Assembly (NCBI RefSeq): GCF_900142125.1 | Contig: NZ_FQZT01000004.1 | Location: 62,001-126,000, forward strand | From: Malonomonas rubra DSM 5091 | GTDB taxonomy: Bacteria; Desulfobacterota; Desulfuromonadia; Desulfuromonadales; Geopsychrobacteraceae | Reading direction: 5' to 3' | Length of the DNA: 64,000 nucleotides | Shown here: piece by piece, positions 37,055 through 45,542 of the stretch | Numbering within the stretch: the first letter of the stretch is position 1 | Layout of the letters: each line of letters begins with the position of its first letter | Notes under the pieces: generated by a model | What the model saw: only the letters and a program-made list of their open reading frames with translations | Database searches by the model: none | What the model was told of the DNA's origin: nothing | Made by a program: the position numbers and the translations under genes

Positions 37055-38311
37055 TCAGACTTTGGCTGGCTGCTTATTGCCCGGTTTGCGTCTGCGGCGA
37101 CGGCGAGGTTTGCGGCGGGTTGGCTCTTTTTCGCTGGTCGGTTTTTGCAGTGCGTTCTGCCACTCTTTTACCAGTGCCTTCAGGTCGGGACGGACTTCAG
37201 CCCAGAGGCTGAAAAGCTCAAAAGATTGCGGGGTGAAGGGGTGCTGCAGAAAGCGGCGCTCGCCCCGGATGCCACGGCCCCGCGCGAGGCGGAAACAACC
37301 CACCAGAAGTTCGCGGGCCTGGTGGCGAATGCCCTGTGCGATGCTGAAATAGCGACAGTGGGGAATTATAATTTCGTTCGCTTTGTGCAGCGCTTCGGTG
37401 ATCGGTACCTGCGGTGACGGCGGGCAGCTGTCCATGAACAGACGCAGATAAAGGGCGGCGATGGCAAAACCTTCTTCAATCGGTTTGCCGGAAGCGGTGC
37501 GCTGGTCAATTTTGCTGATCAGCTCGATGCTTTCATCAGTGCCGGGATAGCCGGCGAGCAGGTGGGGCAGCATGCCGAGTTCGCGGCAGTGTTTCAGCAC
37601 CGGTCCGGCAACCTTATGGCGGTAAAGCTCCAGGATCTCCTCGCGAATGCGGGCTGGGGCTGCGGTGGCGATCAGCTCTTTTTTCTCTTCAATGCCGTCA
37701 AGAATCGCCGGATCAAGGGTGAAATCGAGCCGCGCGGCGAACTCCAAGGCACGCAACATCCGCACTGGATCTTCCTCGAAACGGACCAGCGGGTCACCGA
37801 TCATGCGAATGCGTTTGGCGCGCAAATCTTCCAGCCCGCCGACATGATCGATAACAGAGAAATCAGCAATATTGTAAAACAGGGCGTTGATGGTGAAGTC
37901 GCGACGATAGGCGTCTTCTCGTGGCGTGCCGAAGACGTTTTGCACGAAATGGAAATGCTCGTCCGGATCTTCCGGCAGCTCGTCTTTGCGCGGATGGCGA
38001 CGGAAAGTGGCGACCTCGATCAGCTTGTTGCCTTTGAAGCGGATATGGGCCAGGCGAAAGCGTTTGCCGACCAGGAAACAGTTGCGGAACAGGCGTCGCA
38101 CCTCCGCTGGAGTGGCGTCGGTGCCGATATCGAAATCTTTCGGTTGGCGGCCAAGCAGCAGGTCGCGAACACTGCCGCCGACCAGGTAGGCAAGGTGCTT
38201 GTTGCGGTGCAGGCGGTAGAGGACCTTGAGGCTGTCTTCGTCGATCTGCTTGCGCGAAATGCCGTGCTGGTCGCGGGGAAGAATGATCGGTTGTGGTTCC
38301 TGTTCGCTCAT
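37055..38311 (-). CDS. pcnB: Poly(A) polymerase I
   Basis: A 418-aa class II nucleotidyltransferase. The head has GGSVRDLLLGRQPKDFDIGT, with the catalytic Asp pair in DFD. The segment LVGKRFRLAHIRF matches the signature that separates bacterial poly(A) polymerases from CCA-adding enzymes, and the very basic C-terminal tail (RRKPRRRRRRKPGNK) is also typical of PcnB. It adds 3' A tails to RNA, which promotes decay. The start at 38311 (MSEQEPQPI) has AAAGGAAACCG upstream; an open frame to 38437 has no family similarity. It diverges from miaA over 120 bases. Confidence 0.92.
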   Translation of the reverse strand: MSEQEPQPIILPRDQHGISRKQIDEDSLKVLYRLHRNKHLAYLVGGSVRDLLLGRQPKDFDIGTDATPAEVRRLFRNCFLVGKRFRLAHIRFKGNKLIEVATFRRHPRKDELPEDPDEHFHFVQNVFGTPREDAYRRDFTINALFYNIADFSVIDHVGGLEDLRAKRIRMIGDPLVRFEEDPVRMLRALEFAARLDFTLDPAILDGIEEKKELIATAAPARIREEILELYRHKVAGPVLKHCRELGMLPHLLAGYPGTDESIELISKIDQRTASGKPIEEGFAIAALYLRLFMDSCPPSPQVPITEALHKANEIIIPHCRYFSIAQGIRHQARELLVGCFRLARGRGIRGERRFLQHPFTPQSFELFSLWAEVRPDLKALVKEWQNALQKPTSEKEPTRRKPRRRRRRKPGNKQPAKV

Positions 38312-38431
38312 CGGTTTCCTTTTGAAAATGATCTGCCGGACTATAGCAGAGATAGGCCTCCAGACAAAACGGATTTGCCGTAGGCAGCGGCAATCTTTTG
38401 GTCTATCCTGTGGCCGCAGACAGGAGAGAGA

Positions 38432-39343
38432 ATGCAAGCGAAGGAAAAAAATCTGCTGGTGATTCTCGGGGCAACCGCCGGGGGAAAAACCGGTTTAGCT
38501 GTGCAGGCAGCGAAAAAGTTCGAATGCGAAATTATCTCGGCCGACTCCCGCCAGGTTTATCGTGGCATGGACCTGGGGACCGGTAAGGACCTGGATGAGT
38601 ACGGCGATGTTCCCTACCACTTGATCGATATTGCCGAGCCTGGCAGTGAATATAATGTCTTCCAGTTTCAGCGTGATTGTTTTGCCGCGCTGGAAGATGT
38701 CTGGCAGCGGGATAAATTGCCGATCATCTGCGGTGGAACCGGAATGTACCTGGATGCCGTGCTGCGTGGTTACCGATTGATCGAAGTGCCGGAGAACCGG
38801 CAGTTGCGTAGCGAATTGCAGCCGCTGAGCGATAAGCAGCTACGCGAAAAGCTATTGCAGTTGAAGCCGGAACAGCACAACCGTACCGATCTGGATGACC
38901 GCCCGAGGCTGATTCGCGCCATCGAAATTGCCCTCGGTGAACAGGCCGCCGAAGCCGATCTGGCTCCACTTCCAGAATTACGCCCCTTGGTGTTTGGACT
39001 GCGCTGGCCGCGGGAGGTGCTGCGGCAGCGGATTGCCACGCGGTTGATGCAGCGCTTCGATGAGGGGATGATCGAGGAAGTTCAGCAGTTACATGATGCT
39101 GGTGTCGCCTGGGAATCGCTGGAATTTTACGGATTGGAGTATCGACTGATTGCTCAGCATTTGCAGGGCAAGTTGAGTCGTAACGATATGGTGCAGAAAC
39201 TGCGCAGCGCGATTGGGCAGTTTGCCAAACGGCAGGAGACTTTTTTTCGCCGGATGGAGCGCAATGGGGTGGATATTTTCTGGTTGGAGGGGGATGAGGA
39301 TCCTTTTGCTCGGTTGTGTGAGGTGGTTGAGCGCTGCTTTTGA
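38432..39343 (+). CDS. miaA: tRNA dimethylallyltransferase
   Basis: A 303-aa MiaA of normal length. It transfers the dimethylallyl group to A37 of tRNAs that read UNN codons. Visible: P-loop ILGATAGGKTGLAVQ, SADSRQVYRGMDLGTGK, YHLIDIAEP, the Gly-rich GGTGMYLDAVLRG, and RWPREVLRQRIATR. The start is preceded by CAGGAGAGAG. Here it is not next to hfq or mutL as in many bacteria. A 464-bp repeat element begins 12 bases after its stop. Confidence 0.95.
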   Translation: MQAKEKNLLVILGATAGGKTGLAVQAAKKFECEIISADSRQVYRGMDLGTGKDLDEYGDVPYHLIDIAEPGSEYNVFQFQRDCFAALEDVWQRDKLPIICGGTGMYLDAVLRGYRLIEVPENRQLRSELQPLSDKQLREKLLQLKPEQHNRTDLDDRPRLIRAIEIALGEQAAEADLAPLPELRPLVFGLRWPREVLRQRIATRLMQRFDEGMIEEVQQLHDAGVAWESLEFYGLEYRLIAQHLQGKLSRNDMVQKLRSAIGQFAKRQETFFRRMERNGVDIFWLEGDEDPFARLCEVVERCF

Positions 39344-39383
39344 GCGTTGAAGATCAAAGTCGCGGGGGGCGCCCCGCACGCGC

Positions 39384-39415
39384 CTTACTTTCTTTGCCTG
39401 TCCAAAGAAAGTAAG
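39384..39415. repeat. Left inner hairpin of the 464-bp element
   Basis: CTTACTTTCTTTG and CAAAGAAAGTAAG pair perfectly over 13 bp with a 6-base loop. Confidence 0.85.
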
Positions 39416-39756
39416 CAAAGAAAAGACACCCCGACCTCCTTGCCCTTCGGGTTCCCTGCGCATCATTTCGTTTTGCAGCTCGGAAAAAAACTCGCTTTGC
39501 TCAGACAGTTTTCCCTCGAAACCCTGCAAAACGAAATGAAGCTCCGGCTTCGTCACACGGGGATCGGTTCAATAACTGCTGTGAACTGTAACGAGCCTCA
39601 ATTGGGGCAGAGCTAATCGCACATCAGCGCATTGCGAGCTTGCTCGCTGCGATTCAGCCGGTTTTACAAGAAAGGGAATATCGCAAGTTAATCAGCAGCA
39701 GTGCTGATGAACCCCACAGCAGCTCAAGTCATTACAAATAAAAAGAGCATTTTTTG

Positions 39757-39788
39757 CTTACTTTTTGTTGCGATAGACAAAAAGTAAG
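39757..39788. repeat. Right inner hairpin of the 464-bp element
   Basis: CTTACTTTTTGT and ACAAAAAGTAAG pair perfectly over 12 bp with an 8-base loop, mirroring the hairpin at the left end. Confidence 0.85.
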
Positions 39789-39824
39789 GCGCAGTGTGGG
39801 CGCGCAAGCCCACGACTTTAAGGT

Positions 39825-41078
39825 ATGAGTTTGAACAAAAAACTAAATAAATACCTGAAAACCAGAGCCACCACCTCCCCCTGGCAACTCAGCGGCAGCG
39901 AAACCAAAAACTCCAAAGCCGCTATCATCATCCCCGCTCTGGCCGAATCAAATACCCTGCCGAAAACATTGGCATCACTGGCAACCAACCCGCCTGAACA
40001 GCTGCAACAAACACAAATTGTCATTGTCATCAACAACCGCCCCACGGCAACTGACGAAGAAAAGTCCGACAATCAGGCAACCCTCCGCTGGCTGCAAGAC
40101 AACCCATACCCACAGCTCAACCTGAACTGGGTCGATGCTTCATCCCCCGGCTACGAGATTCCATGCAAAGAAGGTGTCGGATTCGCCCGTAAAATCGGTT
40201 TCGACCTCGCCCTGCAGCAGCTCGACTGGAGCCGGGAGCCGTTATTGATCTCCCTCGATGCCGACACCCTGGTCGACCGCGATTACCTGCCAGCCATCTC
40301 CTGTCACTTCGCATCCAGCAAGTGCGGCGCGGCTGTGTTGCCGTTTCGCCATCAGGCAGCGGAAGATCCGCAGCAGGAAGCAGCCATCCGTCAGTACGAA
40401 CTTTATCTGCGCAGCTACCTGTTTGGGCTGCAGCAGGCCGGTTCGCCCTACGCTTATCACAGCATCGGCAGTGCTTTTGCCTGCCGCGCTGATGCCTACG
40501 TTGCCGCAGGCGGAATGAACCGACGACAGGCTGCGGAAGATTTTTATTTTCTGCAGCAGCTGGCAAAAACAAGCGGAGTGGAGATGCTCTGTGGCACCGT
40601 TGTTGGGCCATCCCCCCGGTTTTCAGGGCGGGTTCCCTTCGGAACCGGAAAGGCAGTTCAGGGTCAGGTTGAAGAAGGGGTCGCGTCATTTTGTTTCTCT
40701 ACGGCACAAGCCTTTCAGCTTTTGCAGCAATGGGTGCAGTTGGTCGAAAATTCGCTGGACAAAACGGCTGAGCAGTTGTTGGCTGCCACTGAGAATATCT
40801 CACCGGTTCTGCATGGTTTTCTGCAGGAGCTCAAATTTGCTAAAAGTTGGTCAGGGCTACAGAACAATCATCGTACCCGTGAACAGCGTTTGCAGGCATT
40901 TCACAGTTGGTTCGATGCCTTGCGAACACGGCAACTGCTGACGCGACTGGATGCCGGCAGGCATCAAACAACGGCACAAATAGTATCTGAACTGCTTGAA
41001 TGGGGAGGATATCCAGGGGTGACGGAAGAGAGCGCGCAGCTGGTCCTGCTGGAAGAGTTGCAGCAGGCTGTTAAATAA
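39825..41078 (+). CDS. Family 2 glycosyltransferase
   Basis: A 417-aa GT-A fold glycosyltransferase. Visible: the nucleotide-sugar binding strand AAIIIPALAESNTLPKTLASL, the DxD-type metal site ISLDADTLVDRDYL (near residue 148), and the acceptor region AGGMNRRQAAEDFYFLQQLAK with the ED catalytic pattern. The sugar and acceptor are not known. No membrane segment is evident. ATG 39825 begins only five bases after the 464-bp element, and its only upstream AAGG is one base away, so the true start or ribosome binding site is doubtful; the element may supply its leader. It is a single-gene unit ending at a shared terminator. Confidence 0.8.
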   Translation: MSLNKKLNKYLKTRATTSPWQLSGSETKNSKAAIIIPALAESNTLPKTLASLATNPPEQLQQTQIVIVINNRPTATDEEKSDNQATLRWLQDNPYPQLNLNWVDASSPGYEIPCKEGVGFARKIGFDLALQQLDWSREPLLISLDADTLVDRDYLPAISCHFASSKCGAAVLPFRHQAAEDPQQEAAIRQYELYLRSYLFGLQQAGSPYAYHSIGSAFACRADAYVAAGGMNRRQAAEDFYFLQQLAKTSGVEMLCGTVVGPSPRFSGRVPFGTGKAVQGQVEEGVASFCFSTAQAFQLLQQWVQLVENSLDKTAEQLLAATENISPVLHGFLQELKFAKSWSGLQNNHRTREQRLQAFHSWFDALRTRQLLTRLDAGRHQTTAQIVSELLEWGGYPGVTEESAQLVLLEELQQAVK

Positions 41079-41081
41079 TGA

Positions 41082-41111
41082 GGGCGCTGCGTGAACGCAG
41101 CGCCCTTTGTG
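41082..41111. terminator. Bidirectional rho-independent terminator
   Basis: A perfect 10-bp stem GGGCGCTGCG/CGCAGCGCCC with a TGAA loop (41082-41105), followed by TTTGTGTTT. It separates the convergent glycosyltransferase and chemoreceptor genes. Confidence 0.8.
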
Positions 41112-41112
41112 T

Positions 41113-42927
41113 TTAGTATTTGCCGAAGTCGTCGTCATCCAGTTGGATCGATGGCTTTGGCTTATGCGTGGGAGTTTCCCCCCAGCCGAGGCTCGCAGCC
41201 GGGGCTGGCGAAGGCCGCGCAGTGGAAGCCGGAACTGCCGGGGCAGAGGCAAACTGGAATTGCCCCCCAGCCAGGGTGAAGCGGCTGAGCATATGTTTCA
41301 TCTGCTCGGATTGGCTGGAAAGCTCCTCTGCGGCTGCTGCTGATTCTTCTGCCGTCGCGGTATTCTGCTGAACCGCCTGGTCGATCTGCCCCAGGCCCTG
41401 ATTGATCTGGCTGATTCCCTGCGCCTGCTCGTTGCTGGCAGCGGCGATTTCGGCAACCAGATCTGTGACCTTGGTGATCCCGCCGACAATTTCTTCCAGT
41501 GCTGCCGAAGTGGCTTCGGCAATCTGGGTCCCGTTTTTGGTTTTCTCGACCGAGCCTTCTATCAATTCCGCAGTTTCACTGGCAGCTTTAGCGCTACGGG
41601 CGGCAAGGTTACGCACTTCCTCGGCGACAACCGCGAAACCTTTGCCGTGCTGCCCTGCCCGGGCTGCTTCAACGGCAGCATTAAGCGCCAGCAGGTTGGT
41701 CTGGAAAGCGATTTCGTCGATTGTTTTGATGATTTTGCTGATGCTCTGGCTAGCTTCGCTGATCTCGCCCATAGCCGTGACCATGTTGTGCATCTGGCGG
41801 CCACCGTTTTCCGCTGCGGTACTGGCATCGCCTGCCAGCTGGTTGGCAGTACTGGCGTTCTCTGCGTTTGTCGTGGTCTGCGAGGCCAGCTCGTTCATCG
41901 AGCTGGTGATTTCTTCCAGCGATGCCGCTGTTTCGGTTGCTCCCTGCGACAATGTCTGGCTTGAGTCTGCGACCTGGCCGCTTGCAGAGTTTATCTGCAT
42001 CCCTGCAGATTGTACCTGGCTGATGATGCTGTTCAAATCGTTGCCGACTTGCATAATGGCGCTGCGGATACTATCGTCAGGTCCGCGCGGCGAAATCTTG
42101 AAGGTCAGGTCGCCACTGGCGAGTTTCTGCAGTGAGTTGACGACTTCGTTCTCCAGGCTGTCGGCGAAGCGGTCCATGACCCCCGCCATCTGGCCAATTT
42201 CATCTTTGCGGTTCAGGTTCAGCCGGTCTTTGATTTTACCCTGCTCCATCGCTTCAATCATATGTACAGTATGGCGCATGGGGCCGGTCAGCGAGCGGGT
42301 GATCAGGATCGACAGGATGATGCCGACCACCGCAGCGATAGCGCCGATGACAGCCATGCCGGTTCGACTGCTGTTGGCAGCGGCAACCATTTCTGTATCC
42401 GACATGATGTGCTCTTCGGATGTCGAAATAATCGAGTGAAATATTTTCTGCATCTGCCTCAGGTTCGGCTGAGATTCGCCATAGAAGACAGCGTTGGCCT
42501 CTGTATTAAGCTTGTCTCCGGGAATATAGAGCGATTTGATTTTTTTCCCGGACGCGTGCAGTAACCTGTGCGGTTCTTCTATTTTTTGCAGGTCACTCTT
42601 GATTTGCGGCAGAATTTCCTCTGCTTGCTTGCGTCGTTCGCCGTAATACCATTTGCCAAAAGCGCAGGAGGTGTGATCGAGGCCGACTTTCAACTCGTTC
42701 ACCTTCGGATTGCCAATAAAGTCACGTACCGCGTGCGCCCAGCCAAGATGTTTGATCTCAAGCTCCTGAAGCTCGGAACGCAGTTTGCTGCCTTGAGCAA
42801 CTTCGACACCGTTATCTGCAGTGCTCGAAAGGCCGACAAATCCCCAGATCACAATCAAAAGCAGCAGCGCTAAAATGCCTCCTGAGAGGACCAGCATCTT
42901 CGATCCGATTTTTAAATTATCAAACAT
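41113..42927 (-). CDS. Chemoreceptor with N-terminal CZB-like sensor
   Basis: A 604-aa methyl-accepting chemotaxis protein, a close paralog of the hemerythrin receptor at 34703. It has the same order of first membrane segment, CZB-like region ([41 protein letters not shown]), second membrane segment, HAMP and signalling domain with [21 protein letters not shown]. It lacks the hemerythrin; instead, after the signalling helix there is an Ala/Pro-rich tail ending [10 protein letters not shown]. It lies 4.2 kb from its paralog, separated by pcnB, miaA, the repeat element and the glycosyltransferase. It should feed the same CheA/CheW system. Confidence 0.92.
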   Translation of the reverse strand: MFDNLKIGSKMLVLSGGILALLLLIVIWGFVGLSSTADNGVEVAQGSKLRSELQELEIKHLGWAHAVRDFIGNPKVNELKVGLDHTSCAFGKWYYGERRKQAEEILPQIKSDLQKIEEPHRLLHASGKKIKSLYIPGDKLNTEANAVFYGESQPNLRQMQKIFHSIISTSEEHIMSDTEMVAAANSSRTGMAVIGAIAAVVGIILSILITRSLTGPMRHTVHMIEAMEQGKIKDRLNLNRKDEIGQMAGVMDRFADSLENEVVNSLQKLASGDLTFKISPRGPDDSIRSAIMQVGNDLNSIISQVQSAGMQINSASGQVADSSQTLSQGATETAASLEEITSSMNELASQTTTNAENASTANQLAGDASTAAENGGRQMHNMVTAMGEISEASQSISKIIKTIDEIAFQTNLLALNAAVEAARAGQHGKGFAVVAEEVRNLAARSAKAASETAELIEGSVEKTKNGTQIAEATSAALEEIVGGITKVTDLVAEIAAASNEQAQGISQINQGLGQIDQAVQQNTATAEESAAAAEELSSQSEQMKHMLSRFTLAGGQFQFASAPAVPASTARPSPAPAASLGWGETPTHKPKPSIQLDDDDFGKY

Positions 42928-43141
42928 TTGGGCTGCTCCTTTTTAGCTTAGGTTGGTATAAAAAAATGAAATTTATCACATGAGCAATTGTTAGGCAACT
43001 GTCAGCATGTATAAAGTGTTAATTTTATGACAATAAAATCACTAAAAAAGAAACTAGAGCCGCTCAGGCCGAGGAAAAGGGATGAAGGAGGAGCACAAAG
43101 ATGATAGAGCAATATCAGCTGACAGTGCTTTTTGCCTAAAA

Positions 43142-43177
43142 AAAGGGCGGTGAAACGTTGCTTTTGCACCGCCCTTT
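43142..43177 (-). terminator. Rho-independent terminator of the glutamate synthase operon
   Basis: AAAGGGCGGTG and CACCGCCCTTT make an 11-bp stem with a 14-base loop. On the minus strand the stem runs into a T tract of seven, 29 bases after the stop of the last glt gene. Confidence 0.85.
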
Positions 43178-43205
43178 AGATGTTGAGGATTGAGGCTATT
43201 CGTTT

Positions 43206-45527
43206 TTAGACAACCTGCTCCATACCCCAGATGCCGCAGGGGCACATACCGGCGCAGATGCCGCAACCGATACAGATGTGATCGTCGCTGATGTATTCGA
43301 AGCTGCCGTCGGCTGTTTCTTCGCGCCGGATGGCGCCTTCCGGGCAAGCTTCCAGGCACATGCTGCAGTCGCGGCAGGTACCGCAGGAGATACAGCGACT
43401 GGTCTCCTGGGTGGCATCGGTGACGCAGAAGCGGCTGCGGTTCTGCGGCTGGAACAGTTCTTTACTGAGGCAGGACTGGGAAATCTGCGGCAGCTTTTTC
43501 TTTGCCTTCAGCTCCTTGCCGGCGAACAGGTCATCGATGTATTCGGCAGTTTCACGGCCGTGGCCGATGGCGTGGGTCAGCAGGCCAGGCGCCGTGGTGT
43601 CGCCGATGGCGAAGACACCGGGAGCCTTGGTCAGCTGCCAGCAATCGTCAACTTCGGCCATGCCGCGCTCGCTCTGCCATTCGCGCGGAATGAAGCTGAG
43701 GTCGGGGCGCTCACCGATCGAAATGATAACGGTGTCGGCTTCAATCAAGCGGCCATCCTTGGTGTGCAGGCCCTTCTCGCTGACCTTTTCGGTGAAAACC
43801 GGCCACTCGATGGTGCCGCCGAGCTTCTTGAAGTGCTCGATCTCTTTTTTGAAAGCGGCCGGCCGCTGGATATCGATGGCGGTGACTTTCTTCGCGCCCA
43901 TGGCATAAGCACCGAGGCAAACGTCCATACCAGCGTTACCGGCACCGATGACGACAACTTTCTCGCCGATCGGCGGGTTCTCGCCGTTGTTGACCTTTTT
44001 CAGGAAATCGAGGCCCTTGACCAGACGTTCGTGGCCGGGGAAAGGAATCACCACCGGGTTGTGGGCACCGGAGGCGATGATGACGGCATCGAAATCCTTC
44101 TGTAGTTTTTCAAACATCGGCTTGTCGACCTTGGTATCGGTCTGGACGGCGACGCCCATATCCTTGATCCGCTGGATTTCACCATTAAGTGATTCGGCCG
44201 GCAGGCGATCGGTCGGGATGACCTGGCGCAGCTTGCCGCCAACTTCCTTGTCCGCCTCGATAATGGTGGCACCGTGGCCGAGAAGACGCAGGTGCCAGGC
44301 TGCGGAGAGGCCGCCGGGGCCGCCACCGATGATGGCGACTTTCTTGCCGGAATCGGGTTTGGCAATCGGCGATTCGGCATCCTGTGACAGCTTGCCGAGG
44401 GCCTGCATCGAAACCGGCAGGTCGATATACTGGCGGGTGCAGGCGTCCATACAGGGGTTAGGGCAGACTTCACCGCAGACGCTGCTCGGGAAGGGCGAGT
44501 AGTGCAGGACCAGCTCGACCGCTTCCTTGTACTTGCCTTCCCGCAGCAGGTTAATTCGGTCCTGGGTCGGGATCGAGGACGGGCAGGCTGCCTCGCAAGG
44601 CGCGCAGAATGCTTTGTTCTGCCAGTGCGGAATCTTCAGCCGGTCGTCGCCGGTGTTGACCAGGCCCGCAGTGTAGTCGTAATCGTCAGTCACGACATCG
44701 GCAAAGATGCCGCCTTCGCCGACCCACTTGCCCAGGCGGAACTCGCGCATGGTCAGGCGCATCGGCTTGTGCTTCTGCCGCTCTTCGTAGGTTTTGGCGG
44801 AAATTTTCTTCCACTGGCTGAAGTCGGTCAGGGTTTCCAGGTGCTGGGTGCGGTCGATCTTCTCGAGGAAGGTCGGCAGACCCTGACTGAGGAACTCGCG
44901 GTCGGCGTCGTCCAGGTCGAGCAACCAGACTTCGTCCGGCAGGTTTTTTGCTTCGCCGCGGATGTAGATGGTGCCACCGACCATGCCCATGCAGGCGCGG
45001 TCGCCGAGGACCGAGTCGAACTCTTCGCTGTCGATACCGCAGACGACCGCAGTTCCGCCACCCATGAACTCGAAGCAGAAGGAGCCGGTGTTCTTCAGCA
45101 CCCACAGCTCCGGGGCCGGGTAGGCCGGGTCGTGCTTCATCAGTGAACCGGAACGGGTTCCCACTCGGCCGGCAACGTAAATTTTGCCGCTCGCCGCACA
45201 GTGGGCGGTGGTGTCGCCGGAGTCACCTTTGATGATCAGTTCGGCACCGGCGTTGAGCCAGCCGGCATCGGCCGACGTGGAGCCGTTGACGGTGATGCTG
45301 GTGCCGTCGAGGCCGAAGGAGCCGACCCGCTGACCGGGGTTCTTGACGGTGAACTTGAGCGGGGTGCCATCTTCGGTCCACAAAGGGCCGCCAATGTTGT
45401 GATGGCCGCTGGAGAGGACTTCGAACTCAGTCTCCCCTTTATCGAGGGCGGCGTAGACCTGCATCAGCAGTTCCTGGGTCGAAAGCCGCTTATTATTTTC
45501 ATCAAATCCGTTGATTTGTGCTGCCAT
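43206..45527 (-). CDS. Glutamate synthase: GXGXG domain fused to an FAD/NAD(P)-dependent small-subunit domain and ferredoxin
   Basis: A 773-aa protein, third gene of the operon. Residues about 1-260 are the GXGXG beta-helix that forms the C-terminus of GltB in ordinary bacteria. Residues about 290-690 are GltD-like: the Cys-rich entry CAPCEAACPSSIPTQDRI...CGEVCPNPCMDACTRQ, then FAD-binding VAIIGGGPGGLSAAWHL and NAD(P)-binding VVVIGAGNAGMDV. A C-terminal 2x[4Fe-4S] domain (CISCGTCRDCSMCLEACPEGAI, CIGCGICAGMCPCGIWG) follows. This split plan is that of the archaeal-type glutamate synthase. It carries electrons to the FMN subunit encoded just upstream. GGCCAGAAAACA precedes the ATG. Confidence 0.9.
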   Translation of the reverse strand: MAAQINGFDENNKRLSTQELLMQVYAALDKGETEFEVLSSGHHNIGGPLWTEDGTPLKFTVKNPGQRVGSFGLDGTSITVNGSTSADAGWLNAGAELIIKGDSGDTTAHCAASGKIYVAGRVGTRSGSLMKHDPAYPAPELWVLKNTGSFCFEFMGGGTAVVCGIDSEEFDSVLGDRACMGMVGGTIYIRGEAKNLPDEVWLLDLDDADREFLSQGLPTFLEKIDRTQHLETLTDFSQWKKISAKTYEERQKHKPMRLTMREFRLGKWVGEGGIFADVVTDDYDYTAGLVNTGDDRLKIPHWQNKAFCAPCEAACPSSIPTQDRINLLREGKYKEAVELVLHYSPFPSSVCGEVCPNPCMDACTRQYIDLPVSMQALGKLSQDAESPIAKPDSGKKVAIIGGGPGGLSAAWHLRLLGHGATIIEADKEVGGKLRQVIPTDRLPAESLNGEIQRIKDMGVAVQTDTKVDKPMFEKLQKDFDAVIIASGAHNPVVIPFPGHERLVKGLDFLKKVNNGENPPIGEKVVVIGAGNAGMDVCLGAYAMGAKKVTAIDIQRPAAFKKEIEHFKKLGGTIEWPVFTEKVSEKGLHTKDGRLIEADTVIISIGERPDLSFIPREWQSERGMAEVDDCWQLTKAPGVFAIGDTTAPGLLTHAIGHGRETAEYIDDLFAGKELKAKKKLPQISQSCLSKELFQPQNRSRFCVTDATQETSRCISCGTCRDCSMCLEACPEGAIRREETADGSFEYISDDHICIGCGICAGMCPCGIWGMEQVV

Positions 45528-45542
45528 TGTTTTCTGGCCTCC

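Larger units (their letters stand above)
39356..39819. mobile_element. 464-bp non-autonomous inverted-repeat element
   Basis: The element fills almost the whole gap between miaA and the glycosyltransferase gene. Its ends are imperfect inverted repeats beginning AAAGTCG. Each end has an outer 6-bp hairpin (39362-39377 and 39795-39812) and an inner 12-13-bp perfect hairpin (39384-39415 and 39757-39788). The 12-mer GCGCCTTACTTT at 39380-39391 is repeated exactly in reverse at 39781-39792. Inside are a 15-bp perfect inverted repeat (39464-39478 with 39524-39538) and small hairpins such as GCGAGC-TT-GCTCGC (39634-39647). It resembles a widespread proteobacterial intergenic repeat whose translation contains SKESKQRKDTPTSLPFGFP and is often called a hypothetical protein. 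There is no transposase and no obvious target-site duplication. Confidence 0.7.

Noticed and set aside
39347-39616. 89-codon frame with SKESKQRKDTPTSLPFGFP
   Set aside because: It falls inside the 464-bp repeat element; such frames recur because the repeat recurs, not because a protein is made.
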